Positions 41,665 to 50,654 of a stretch of DNA of 64,000 nucleotides are shown piece after piece; the stretch's first letter is position 1, and every line of letters starts with the position of its first letter. The stretch spans positions 124,001-188,000 of the forward strand of contig NZ_LWBU01000405.1 in assembly GCF_001646665.1 (NCBI RefSeq), given 5' to 3'. A model generated the notes under the pieces. That model was not told where the DNA came from. It was given only the letters and a program-made list of their open reading frames with translations, and made no database searches. The position numbers and the translations under genes are program-made. Source of the DNA: Streptomyces noursei (lineage in GTDB: Bacteria; Actinomycetota; Actinomycetes; Streptomycetales; Streptomycetaceae).

Positions 41665-41693
41665 CAGCCTGCCGGCCCCCGGCAGGCTGTTTT
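41665..41693 (+). terminator. Intrinsic terminator with U tract
   Basis: CAGCCTGCCGG (41665-41675) pairs perfectly with CCGGCAGGCTG (41679-41689) around a CCC loop and is followed by TTTT. This is a textbook rho-independent terminator for the CapA-like gene. Confidence 0.9.
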
Positions 41694-41713
41694 CGTCTGC
41701 CCTGGAGGCGTTC

Positions 41714-42577
41714 ATGAAGCTCGGTCTCACCTGCCCCCGGTTCGTCTGGCCCGGCGGCGACGCCGCCATCGCGGCACGGTTCGCCGACGTCGTACGCGGC
41801 GCGGAGGACGCCGGGGTGGACAGCTTCTGGGTGATGGACCACCTCTTCCAGATACCGAACTTCGGCGCCGCCGAGGACCCGATGCCGGAGGCGTACAGCG
41901 TCCTGTCCTACGCGGCCGCCCTCACCCGGCGCGTGACCCTCGGGACGCTCGTGACGTGCGTGACGTACCGTCAGCCGGGCCTGCTGCTGAAGCAGGTGAC
42001 CACCCTGGACGTCCTCTCGGGCGGCCGGGCTGTGCTCGGGATCGGCGCCGGGTTCCACGAGGAGGAGCACCGGGGGCTCGGGTTCCGGCTGCCGCCGGTC
42101 GCCGAGCGGTTCGAACGGCTGGAGGAGACGCTGCGGATCGCCAAGCGGATGTGGAGCGCCGAGGACACCCCGTACGAGGGGAAGCACTACCGCCTGGCCC
42201 GCACCCTCAACTCCCCGCAGTCCCTGACCCGGCCCCACCCGCCCATCCTCATCGGCGGCAGCGGCGAGAAGAGGACCCTGCGGCTCGTCGCCCGGTACGG
42301 CGACGCCTGCAACCTCTTCCACGGCGCCGACGTCCGCCACAAGCTCGCCGTGCTGCGCGCGCACTGCGAGGCGGAACGGCGGCCCTACGAGGCGATCGAG
42401 AAGACACTCCACATGCGCGTGCCCGACGGCCGGTCGGTGGACGAGAGCGTCCAGCTCTGCGGCGAACTCGCGGAACAGGGCATCGACCACGTCATCGTCG
42501 CCATGCCCGACCCGTCCACCGACGCCTCCCTGACCCACCTCGCGGAGCTGGCCCGGCAGGTACGTGGCACATATTGA
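41714..42577 (+). CDS. LLM-class F420-dependent oxidoreductase
   Basis: This 287-aa protein has the luciferase-like monooxygenase TIM-barrel pattern of the F420-dependent branch. Features are FVWPGGDAAIAARFADVVRGAEDAGVDSFWVMDHLFQIP at the start, VTLGTLVTCVTYRQPGLLLKQVTTLDVLSGGRAVLGIGAGFHEEEHRGLG (the hallmark middle) and RPHPPILIGGSGEKRTLRLVARYGDACNLF. Such enzymes use reduced coenzyme F420 to transfer hydride to various substrates, and the substrate here is unknown. GGAGGCGTTC precedes ATG 41714. It is separated from the upstream gene by a strong terminator. The next 100 bp hold the leader ORF of the ABC-F gene. Confidence 0.92.
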   Translation: MKLGLTCPRFVWPGGDAAIAARFADVVRGAEDAGVDSFWVMDHLFQIPNFGAAEDPMPEAYSVLSYAAALTRRVTLGTLVTCVTYRQPGLLLKQVTTLDVLSGGRAVLGIGAGFHEEEHRGLGFRLPPVAERFERLEETLRIAKRMWSAEDTPYEGKHYRLARTLNSPQSLTRPHPPILIGGSGEKRTLRLVARYGDACNLFHGADVRHKLAVLRAHCEAERRPYEAIEKTLHMRVPDGRSVDESVQLCGELAEQGIDHVIVAMPDPSTDASLTHLAELARQVRGTY

Positions 42578-42601
42578 GGTGCGGCCGGCCGGGGCGGTTC
42601 G

Positions 42602-42607
42602 TACCCT
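42602..42607 (+). promoter_or_regulatory. -10-like hexamer before the ABC-F leader ORF
   Basis: TACCCT lies 7 nt before the ATG of a 7-codon ORF, so the transcript would start at or next to that ATG. Confidence 0.5.
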
Positions 42608-42614
42608 GGCCGGT

Positions 42615-42638
42615 ATGTCGACGCCCCGGATCTCCTAG
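42615..42638 (+). CDS. 7-codon leader ORF upstream of the ABC-F gene
   Basis: ATG 42615 opens a 7-codon frame (MSTPRIS) ending at TAG 42636-42638, 59 nt before the ABC-F start. A TANNNT hexamer ends 7 nt upstream, so it would be the first, leaderless ORF on the mRNA. Genes for ABC-F ribosome-protection proteins are often controlled by ribosome stalling on such leaders, and a small hairpin (42646-42669) follows. Its translation is inferred, not shown. Confidence 0.5.
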   Translation: MSTPRIS

Positions 42639-42645
42639 CTCAGGA

Positions 42646-42669
42646 CACACGCCCCACGCCACCCGTGTG
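42646..42669 (+). promoter_or_regulatory. Hairpin in the ABC-F leader
   Basis: CACACG (42646-42651) pairs with CGTGTG (42664-42669) across 12 nt, 8 nt after the leader stop codon and 14 nt before the GGAG of the ABC-F gene. A stalled ribosome on the leader could alter it. Confidence 0.35.
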
Positions 42670-42697
42670 CCCTCTCGCTTATCCGGAGCGTCAACCC

Positions 42698-44347
42698 ATG
42701 CTTACCGTTCGTGGTGCCGATGTGCGCGTCGGCGCCCGGCTGCTGCTGGCCGGCATCTCCTTCCACATCGCCCCCGGCGACCGTATCGGCCTGGTCGGCC
42801 GCAACGGCGCCGGAAAGTCCACCCTCATGAAGGTCCTGGCCGGCCAGGAGCGCCCGGCCGCCGGGACCTGGACCGTCACCGGCTCGGTCGGCCACCTCGC
42901 CCAGGACCCGCGCGCCGCCGACCCCGCCACCACCGTCACCGACCGCATCCTGGCCGCCCGCGGCCTGGACCGGGCGGTGCGGGACCTGCGGGCCGCCGAG
43001 GCCGCCATGGCCGAGGCCCCGGCCCGGCGACTGGACCGCGCCATGGCCGCCTACGCCCGCGCCGAGGCCGCGTTCCAGACCCGCGGCGGTTACGCCGCCG
43101 AGGCCGAGGCCGCGCGGGTCGCCGCCGGACTCGGGCTGCCCGGCCGGGTGCTGGACCGGCCGGTCGGCGAACTGTCCGGCGGGCAGCGGCGCCGGGTCGA
43201 ACTCGCCCGCATCCTCTTCTCCCGCCACGACACCCTGCTCCTCGACGAGCCGACCAACCACCTCGACGCCGACTCCGTCGGCTGGCTGCGCGGCTTCCTG
43301 GCCGGTCACCCGGGCGGCCTCGTCCTCATCAGCCACGACACCGACCTGCTCGCCGCCACCGTCAACCGGGTCTTCCACCTCGACCCGCACCGCGCCGCCC
43401 TCGACGTGCACAACACCGGCTGGCACGCCTATCTCGCCCAGCGCGCCGCCGACGACCGGCGCCGCGCCCGCGAGCGGGCCAACGCCGAACGCAAGGCGGC
43501 CGCGCTGCGCACCCAGGCCGACCGGATGCGCGCCAACGTCGCCACCGCCACGGCCGCCAGGAACATGGCGCGGCGCGCCGACCGGATGCTGGCAGGCACC
43601 GAACCCGGCCGCCGCACCGGCAGGGTCGCCCGCATCCGGCTGCCCGAACCGGCGCCCTGCGGGCGGACGCCGCTCGGCGCGATCTCCCTCACCAAGGCGT
43701 ACGGCACCCATCAGGTCCTCACCGGCGTCGACCTGGCCGTCGACCGGGGCAGCCGCCTGGTGGTCCTCGGCCACAACGGCGCGGGCAAGTCCACCCTCAT
43801 GAGGATCCTCGCCGGGCGGGAGACGCCCGACGCGGGACGGGTGGTGCGCGGACACGGGCTGCGCCTCGGCTACTTCGACCAGGAGCACGAGACCCTGGAC
43901 CGCACCCGCACGGTCCGCGAGAACCTGGCGGCCGCCGCACCGCACCTGACGGACGGCGAGGTGCGCCGGGTCCTCGGGGCCTTCCTGTTCGGCGGCGACG
44001 ACGCCGACAAACCGGCCGGCGTGCTCTCCGGCGGCGAGAAGACCCGGCTCGCCCTCGCCCGCCTGGTCCACTCCGGCGCCAACGTCCTGCTCCTGGACGA
44101 GCCGACGAACAACCTCGACCCCGCCTCCCGCGACGAGGTCCTCGCCGCGGTGTCCGGCTACCCGGGCGCCATCGTGATGGTCACCCACGACGCCGGAGCC
44201 GTCGAGGCGCTGCGGCCCGGACGGGTGCTGCTCCTCCCGGAGGGCGAGGAGGACCTGTGGAGCGCGGGGCACGCGGCCCTGATCGCCCCGGAGCGGGACC
44301 CCGGGCGGGGGCGGCGCCGGGACGATCATGGCAACCTGTCCCGATGA
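42698..44347 (+). CDS. ABC-F family ATPase
   Basis: This 549-aa soluble protein has two fused ABC cassettes and no membrane domain, which defines the ABC-F group. Domain 1 (about 1-230) has Walker A GRNGAGKSTLMKVL, signature LSGGQRRRVELARIL and Walker B LLLDEPTNHLD. A linker of about 75 residues (about 230-320), rich in Arg and Ala, joins it to domain 2 (about 325-545) with GHNGAGKSTLMRIL, LSGGEKTRLALARLV and VLLLDEPTNNLD. ABC-F proteins bind the ribosomal E site. Many protect against ribosome-targeting antibiotics and others are translation factors. ATG 42698 has GGAG 10 nt upstream. The leader ORF and hairpin suggest antibiotic-induced control. Its stop overlaps the racemase start (ATGA). 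Confidence 0.93.
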   Translation: MLTVRGADVRVGARLLLAGISFHIAPGDRIGLVGRNGAGKSTLMKVLAGQERPAAGTWTVTGSVGHLAQDPRAADPATTVTDRILAARGLDRAVRDLRAAEAAMAEAPARRLDRAMAAYARAEAAFQTRGGYAAEAEAARVAAGLGLPGRVLDRPVGELSGGQRRRVELARILFSRHDTLLLDEPTNHLDADSVGWLRGFLAGHPGGLVLISHDTDLLAATVNRVFHLDPHRAALDVHNTGWHAYLAQRAADDRRRARERANAERKAAALRTQADRMRANVATATAARNMARRADRMLAGTEPGRRTGRVARIRLPEPAPCGRTPLGAISLTKAYGTHQVLTGVDLAVDRGSRLVVLGHNGAGKSTLMRILAGRETPDAGRVVRGHGLRLGYFDQEHETLDRTRTVRENLAAAAPHLTDGEVRRVLGAFLFGGDDADKPAGVLSGGEKTRLALARLVHSGANVLLLDEPTNNLDPASRDEVLAAVSGYPGAIVMVTHDAGAVEALRPGRVLLLPEGEEDLWSAGHAALIAPERDPGRGRRRDDHGNLSR

Positions 44348-45039
44348 AGACCATCGGGCTGATCGGCGGCATGAGCTGGGAATCCAGCGCGGAGTACTAC
44401 CGGCTCCTCAACGAACTCGTACGCGAGCGTCTCGGCGGGCTGCACTCCGCGCGGTGCATCCTGCACTCGGTCGACTTCGCGGAGATCGAGCGGCTCCAGG
44501 TCTCCGGCGAGTGGGAGCAGGCCGGTGAGGTGCTCGCCGAGGCGGGGCGGGGACTGGCGGCCGCCGGGGCGGACCTGCTGCTGATCTGCACCAACACCAT
44601 GCACAAGGTCGCGGGCCAGGTGCAGGACGCGGTGCCCGTGCCGCTGCTGCACCTCGGCGACGCCACCGCCGACGCCGTCCGCGCGGCGGGCCTGCGCACG
44701 GTCGGGCTGCTCGGCACCGCGTTCACCATGGAGCAGGACTTCTACCGGGACCGGCTCGCCGGGCACGGTCTGACCGTCCTGGTCCCCGAGGCGGAGGGGC
44801 GTGCGGAGGTGCACCGGATCATCTACGAGGAGCTGTGCCTCGGGATCGTCGACGACGGCTCCCGCGCCGTCTACCAGCGGGTCGTCGACCAGTTGGTGGC
44901 GGACGGCGCGGAGGGCGTCGTGCTGGGCTGCACCGAGATCGAGCTGCTGATCGGCCAGGAGGACAGCCCCGTGCCGGTGTTCCCCACCACCCGGCTGCAC
45001 GCCGAGGCCGCCGTCACGGCCGCGCTGGCCGCCGGCTGA
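44344..45039 (+). CDS. Aspartate/glutamate racemase family protein
   Basis: This 231-aa protein is a cofactor-independent amino-acid racemase of the Asp/Glu superfamily. It starts MKTIGLIGGMSWESSAEYYRLLNELVRERLGGLHSARC, the YgeA/RacD-type N-terminus. Both catalytic Cys are present: ICTNTMHKV and VLGCTEIELL. It likely interconverts an acidic or related amino acid. ATG 44344 overlaps the ABC-F stop (ATGA), so the two are translated together. The functional link is not obvious; a D-amino acid for the cell wall or for a metabolite is possible. Confidence 0.92.
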   Translation: MKTIGLIGGMSWESSAEYYRLLNELVRERLGGLHSARCILHSVDFAEIERLQVSGEWEQAGEVLAEAGRGLAAAGADLLLICTNTMHKVAGQVQDAVPVPLLHLGDATADAVRAAGLRTVGLLGTAFTMEQDFYRDRLAGHGLTVLVPEAEGRAEVHRIIYEELCLGIVDDGSRAVYQRVVDQLVADGAEGVVLGCTEIELLIGQEDSPVPVFPTTRLHAEAAVTAALAAG

Positions 45040-45328
45040 CGCGCGCGGCGGCGCAACGGGGCGCCGGGGTGCGGGAGTCGCGTGCCGTACGCGTCGCCGG
45101 GTGCGGCCGGGGGAGCGGTACGAGCGGCTCCGGTGCCCCCGCCCCCGTACCCCGGCGCGGCACCACCCCCCTTCGCCCGCCCCCGCGTCCGGCTGGCGGC
45201 ATGACGACCCGCCCCGTACCCCGGCCCGGCGCCCAAGCCCCGCCCCGCCCTGCCCCGGTCGGCGGCCCGCCCCGCCCCCGTACCCGGCAGGGAGCCGCCC
45301 CCTTCGCCCCCGGCCGGCCCCGGATGCC
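45040..45328. other. GC-rich intergenic stretch without a gene
   Basis: The stretch is dominated by repeated CCCCG, GTACCCCGG and CGCCCC words, giving a low-complexity, C-rich plus strand. No start codon with coding character and no RNA motif was recognised before the terminator at 45329. Confidence 0.5.
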
Positions 45329-45363
45329 CGAAGGGCCCGTCCCCTCATGGGACGGGCCCTTCG
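45329..45363. terminator. Perfect 15-bp hairpin terminator
   Basis: Arms 45329-45343 and 45349-45363 are exact complements around a 5-nt loop, between the convergent racemase and sigma-factor genes. Confidence 0.88.
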
Positions 45364-45383
45364 GCGGGCGGTGGCGCGGCCGG

Positions 45384-46280
45384 TCATTCGTCCAGGGTCA
45401 GGCCCTTGCGGAGCTTGGCCAGGGTGCGCGAGAGCAGACGGGAGACGTGCATCTGCGAGATGTTGAGCTCCTCGCCGATCTCCGACTGGGTGAGCCCGGC
45501 GACGAAGCGCAGGGAGAGGATCTGGCGGTCGCGCGCCGGCAGCGAGGCGATCAGCGGCTTGAGCGACTCGATGTACTCGATGCCCTCCAGGCCGTGGTCC
45601 TCGTAGCCGAGGCGGTCCGCCAGCGCGCCCTCCGTGTCGTCCTCCTCGGGCTGGGCGTCGAGCGAGCTCGCGGTGTACGCGTTGCTCGCCGCCATGCCCT
45701 CGACGACCTCCTCCTTGGTGATCCCGAGCCTCTCGGCCAGCTCGGCCACGGTGGGCGAGCGGTCGAGCTGCTGGGCCAGTTCGTCCCCGGCCTTGGCCAG
45801 TTCGAGGCGGAGTTCCTGGAGCCTGCGCGGGACGCGCACGGACCAGGAGGTGTCGCGGAAGAAGCGCTTGATCTCTCCGACGATGGTTGGCATCGCGAAG
45901 GTGGGGAACTCGACACCGCGACTGAGTTCGAAGCGGTCGATGGCCTTGATGAGCCCGATGGTGCCGACCTGGATGATGTCCTCCATCGGCTCGCTGCGGG
46001 AGCGGAACCGGGAGGCGGCGAACTTGACCAGCGCGAGGTTGAGTTCAACCAGCGTGTTGCGGACGTACGCGTGCTCGTGCGTCCCTTCCTCGAGGCTTTC
46101 GAGGCGCGCGAAAAGCGTCTTGGACAACGCCCTCGCGTCGAGAGGTTCGACCTCGTCGAACCGGGGGATGTCGGGCAGGCCGAGTGCTTCGGTTCCGATC
46201 TGCTCGACGTCGTCGGTCTGCTGGGGCGGGATTGTCGACGGCGCGTGGGGGGTACGCGTTTCGTCGAGCCGGGGTGACAT
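45384..46280 (-). CDS. sigI: SigB/SigF-family RNA polymerase sigma factor, probable SigI
   Basis: This 298-aa sigma factor is of the stress/sporulation group. Region 2 contains EHAYVRNTLVELNLALVKFAASRFRSRSEPMEDIIQVGTIGLIKAIDRFELSRGVEFPTFAMPTIVGEIKRFFRDTSWSVRVPRR in form. Region 3 is LGITKEEVVEGMAASNAYTASSLD, and region 4 has LTQSEIGEELNISQMHVSRLLSRTLAKLRKGL. The N-terminal 50 residues are an unstructured extension. ATG 46280 (MSPRLDE) is chosen with GGAGGAG just upstream; ATG 46322 would add 14 residues. Divergent STAS and HATPase genes next to it form a partner-switching module. In S. coelicolor the set with this gene order is sigI, arsI and prsI, so the symbol rests on context and my recollection of that locus. 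Confidence 0.88.
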   Translation of the reverse strand: MSPRLDETRTPHAPSTIPPQQTDDVEQIGTEALGLPDIPRFDEVEPLDARALSKTLFARLESLEEGTHEHAYVRNTLVELNLALVKFAASRFRSRSEPMEDIIQVGTIGLIKAIDRFELSRGVEFPTFAMPTIVGEIKRFFRDTSWSVRVPRRLQELRLELAKAGDELAQQLDRSPTVAELAERLGITKEEVVEGMAASNAYTASSLDAQPEEDDTEGALADRLGYEDHGLEGIEYIESLKPLIASLPARDRQILSLRFVAGLTQSEIGEELNISQMHVSRLLSRTLAKLRKGLTLDE

Positions 46281-46520
46281 GGTCTCCTCCATCGTTCTCG
46301 GCATATGGCCGCCGATGCCCAAAAGATGTGGCTGCGGTGTGCGGCGCCTCCAAAGCCGGCCGTGTTGGTTGTGTCCCTACTAGCCCTACCCGCTTCGCAC
46401 GGATCGTTGCAAGTGTCAATTGTCCCATATGTCCGGAGTGTGGCTAAGTCGCGACTACCGGCCGCCGTTGAGAAGGCGTAGGGTTCTACCGACTCAATGG
46501 CATCGGCGAAGAGGGACGGC

Positions 46521-46889
46521 ATGGACCGCGGGACGGTCGGCAGCGCGAATCAGGGCCGACTCAAGGTCGGGGTCCGGACGGAAGGCCGCAGCGAGGTACT
46601 CACGCCGGCGGGTGAGCTGGATCACCACACCGCCGAGCTGCTGCGCGAGCCGCTGGACGCCGCACTCGAACAAGGCCGCACGCGCCTGGTGATCGACTGC
46701 TCGCAGCTTGCGTTCTGCGACTCCACCGGGCTCAACGTGCTGCTCGGGGCACGCCTCAAGGCGGAGGCCGCGGGCGGGGGCGTGCATCTGGCAGGGATGC
46801 AGCCCGTAGTGGCCAGGGTGTTCGAGATCACAGGAGCGGAGGCGGTCTTCACCGTCCACGACTCGCTGGAAGCGGCACTCGCCGACTGA
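46521..46889 (+). CDS. arsI: STAS-domain anti-sigma factor antagonist, probable ArsI
   Basis: This 122-aa single STAS domain has the conserved phosphorylation site S68 in IDCSQLAFCDSTGLNVLLG. When unphosphorylated, such proteins bind the anti-sigma kinase and free the sigma factor. Start ATG 46521 is chosen with GAGGG about 6 nt upstream; ATG 46497 gives 8 more residues and lacks a ribosome-binding site. The gene is divergent from the sigma factor and 150 nt upstream of the HATPase gene on the same strand. Assignment to ArsI is by gene neighbourhood. Confidence 0.88.
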   Translation: MDRGTVGSANQGRLKVGVRTEGRSEVLTPAGELDHHTAELLREPLDAALEQGRTRLVIDCSQLAFCDSTGLNVLLGARLKAEAAGGGVHLAGMQPVVARVFEITGAEAVFTVHDSLEAALAD

Positions 46890-47039
46890 AGTGACAAAGC
46901 GGGTGTCGTCCCGGATCGGCCGGGCAGAAGAACCCCGCGGCAACTGTACGAACGGGCTCCACACTCTCTGTGACGGCCTTGTGGCTGCCCCTGCGACGAC
47001 GTAATGGCGACTTGGTGAATTCGGTGAGGTGAAGCGCTG

Positions 47040-47621
47040 ATGGGGACCACCCAGCAGCAACCGCCGAGCGATCTCGGCCCCCAGCCGGACGGCTCCGGCC
47101 TCGGTGTCGGTGCCTCGGTCCCGGCGGGCTCCTCCGTGTCCACCACGCCGGAGGTGAGGTCGGAGATGTCAGGTGCGGCGTCCGGGCCGGGTCCCGGGGC
47201 CACGCCCACGGGGCGCCGGACGCGGCGGCTCTCGTTGGGCAGTGCCAGCGGGATCGTTCCGCTCGCCCGGGACTTCACGAGGCAGGCGCTCTACGACTGG
47301 GGCTGGCTCCCGGCGGCCACCGCCGACCGGCGGGCAGCCGCCGAGGACGTCCTGCTCGTCGTCTCGGAGCTGGTCACCAACGCGTGCCTGCACGCCGAGG
47401 GCCCCGAGGAGCTGCGCGTCTCGCTGGACGCGAAGGTCCTCCGGCTCGAGGTCGAGGATCGCGGCGCCGGCCAGCCCGCGCCCCGCACCCCCCACCGGGC
47501 GGGACGGCCCGGAGGCCACGGCATGTTCATCGTCCAGCGCCTCTGCCTGGACTGGGGGGTCGTCCGGTCCGACGGCGCGCCCGGCAAGACGGTCTGGGCG
47601 GAACTCGCGGCACCCGCCTGA
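47040..47621 (+). CDS. prsI: HATPase-domain anti-sigma factor (serine kinase), probable PrsI
   Basis: This 193-aa protein has a disordered Gly/Pro/Ser N-terminus of about 65 residues. An RsbW/SpoIIAB-like GHKL ATPase domain follows: N box AAEDVLLVVSELVTNACLHA, G1 LRLEVEDRGAGQP, G2 GGHGMFIVQRL, and final strand GKTVWAELAAPA. Such proteins bind the sigma factor and phosphorylate the STAS antagonist. It follows the STAS gene by 150 nt and most likely controls the divergent sigma factor. ATG 47040 follows GGTGAGGTGAAG. PrsI is assigned from position. Confidence 0.85.
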   Translation: MGTTQQQPPSDLGPQPDGSGLGVGASVPAGSSVSTTPEVRSEMSGAASGPGPGATPTGRRTRRLSLGSASGIVPLARDFTRQALYDWGWLPAATADRRAAAEDVLLVVSELVTNACLHAEGPEELRVSLDAKVLRLEVEDRGAGQPAPRTPHRAGRPGGHGMFIVQRLCLDWGVVRSDGAPGKTVWAELAAPA

Positions 47622-47888
47622 TTCCGGCGGGTGATCCCGGCGGGTCGCCCGGAGCGGTGGTGGAGCACGGCGGTACGCCGTGCTCTTTGTCGTGCCCGGG
47701 TCGTCTCTCCCGGCGGTGAGGCCCGCCCCGCCTCGTACGCGCCCGAGGCCCCTCCCCAACAGGCCCCAGCAGGCCCAATCCGCAGCGGGCACCCCCTCGG
47801 CGCCGCCCCCTTCCGAGGCACCCCCCGCCCGGAAGCCGGCCCGCGCCCGTACGGGCGGCCACGACCGGCCGCAGGGGCCCACGCATGC
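47622..47888. other. Intergenic region before a hairpin, no gene seen
   Basis: The region is GC-rich with CCCCGCC-type words and scattered short dyads. Frames through it lack starts and coding character. It separates the convergent HATPase and POT transporter genes and ends at the terminator below. Confidence 0.5.
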
Positions 47889-47932
47889 CGAAGGGCCGCC
47901 GCGCCGGAAGCGTCCGGTACGGCGGCCCTTCG
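47889..47932. terminator. Terminator between convergent genes
   Basis: A perfect 12-bp outer stem (47889-47900 with 47921-47932) encloses a smaller CCGGA/TCCGG stem. It lies just past the end of the POT transporter gene. Confidence 0.8.
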
Positions 47933-47958
47933 TCAGGAGCAGGAGCGGCAGCGCGGCG

Positions 47959-49479
<1,521 letters not shown>

Positions 49480-49967
49480 GGGTCGATCCTTGCTTGCTCG
49501 GGACGCGCTGCGCTTCGTGAGCGGTCACGCGCCCGGTGGGGGGCGGCCGGCACCGGCGCGGGGTCCGTCCCGCCCCCACGCCCGCAGGGGTCCGCCCCGT
49601 ACGGCGTACGGCGGCGGGGGAACAGTCCGCACCGGGATCCACACCCCGGCGGCGCTGTCGCGCGTACAGGGGCCCGGCCCACAGGTCATTCACTGTCATC
49701 GAGGCCGGCCGGGCCGGCCTCACGCAGAAAGAGACCCTTGGCGCATAGTGGGCCAAAGGTCCCCGGATAGTGCATCAGGCGTCTCGCCACCATACGACAC
49801 GACAGGGCGGCATATGGAAGGACTTGAGATATGGATCACAGGTGTCGCTGGAACCATCCGCACTGTTTCGAAGGTATTCCGCTGGATGGCATCCCATACT
49901 CGCAGGGCGTGCCGATCATCGTGCGATCCCCCGGCAACGCTTGTCCGGCGCGGACTACCATCACCAC
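49480..49967. other. Divergent intergenic region of the POT transporter and the two-component system
   Basis: The POT side (49480-49700) is GC-rich. The regulator side is of more balanced composition with several short dyads (for example ATCG-TG-CGAT near 49918). An in-frame upstream extension of the regulator gene exists here, but its sequence lacks receiver-domain character. No other gene is seen. Confidence 0.5.
49956..49961 (+). promoter_or_regulatory. -10-like hexamer 6 nt before the response-regulator start
   Basis: TACCAT is followed by CACCAC and then ATG 49968. No ribosome-binding site is present, so the mRNA is probably leaderless. Confidence 0.55.
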
Positions 49968-50645
49968 ATGACCCGTGTACTGCTCGCCGAGGACGACGCA
50001 TCCATCTCGGAACCGCTGGCCCGCGCCCTGCGGCGGGAGGGGTACGAGGTCGAGGTGCGCGAGGACGGACCCGGCGCGCTGGACGCCGGACTGCAGGGCC
50101 ACGTCGACCTGGTCGTCCTGGACCTCGGGCTGCCCGGGATGGACGGACTGGAGGTGGCGCGGCGGCTCCGCTCCGACGGGCTCACGGTGCCGATCCTGGT
50201 GCTGACGGCCCGCGCCGACGAGGTCGACACCGTTGTCGGACTCGACGCCGGCGCCGACGACTACGTCACCAAGCCGTTCCGCCTCGCCGAACTGCTCGCC
50301 CGCGTCCGGGCCCTGCTGCGGCGCGGCGCCAGCGAACCCGCCCCCGCCCCGGCCACCCACGGCGTACGCATCGACGTCGAGTCGCACCGCGCCTGGATGG
50401 GTGACGAGGAGCTCCAGCTCACCGCCAAGGAGTTCGACCTCCTGCGGGTCCTCGTCCGCGACGCCGGCCGGGTCGTCACCCGCGACCAGCTGATGCGCGA
50501 GGTCTGGGACACCACCTGGTGGTCCTCCACCAAGACCCTCGACATGCACATCTCCTGGCTGCGCAAGAAGCTCGGGGACGACGCCGCCAACCCCCGCTAC
50601 ATCGCCACCGTCCGCGGCGTGGGCTTCCGCTTCGAAAAGAGCTAG
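49968..50645 (+). CDS. OmpR/PhoB-family response regulator
   Basis: This 225-aa regulator has a receiver domain (1-115: acidic pair EDD at 8-10, phosphoacceptor D52 in LVVLDLGLPGMDG, the Thr/Ser in LVLTARAD, and the Lys in DDYVTKPF). A winged-helix DNA-binding domain follows (about 130-225: ELQLTAKEFDLLRVLVRDAGRVVTRDQLMREVWDTTWWSSTKTLDMHISWLRKKLGDD, then the wing GVGFRFEKS). The partner sensor kinase begins 9 nt after the stop. The signal and regulon are unknown. A leaderless start is likely. Confidence 0.95.
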   Translation: MTRVLLAEDDASISEPLARALRREGYEVEVREDGPGALDAGLQGHVDLVVLDLGLPGMDGLEVARRLRSDGLTVPILVLTARADEVDTVVGLDAGADDYVTKPFRLAELLARVRALLRRGASEPAPAPATHGVRIDVESHRAWMGDEELQLTAKEFDLLRVLVRDAGRVVTRDQLMREVWDTTWWSSTKTLDMHISWLRKKLGDDAANPRYIATVRGVGFRFEKS

Positions 50646-50654
50646 GTACGCACC

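Noticed and set aside
49770..49967. N-terminal extension of the response regulator
   Set aside because: The canonical receiver start MTRVLLAEDD has a well-placed TANNNT hexamer directly upstream; the extension is basic and His-rich with no domain.
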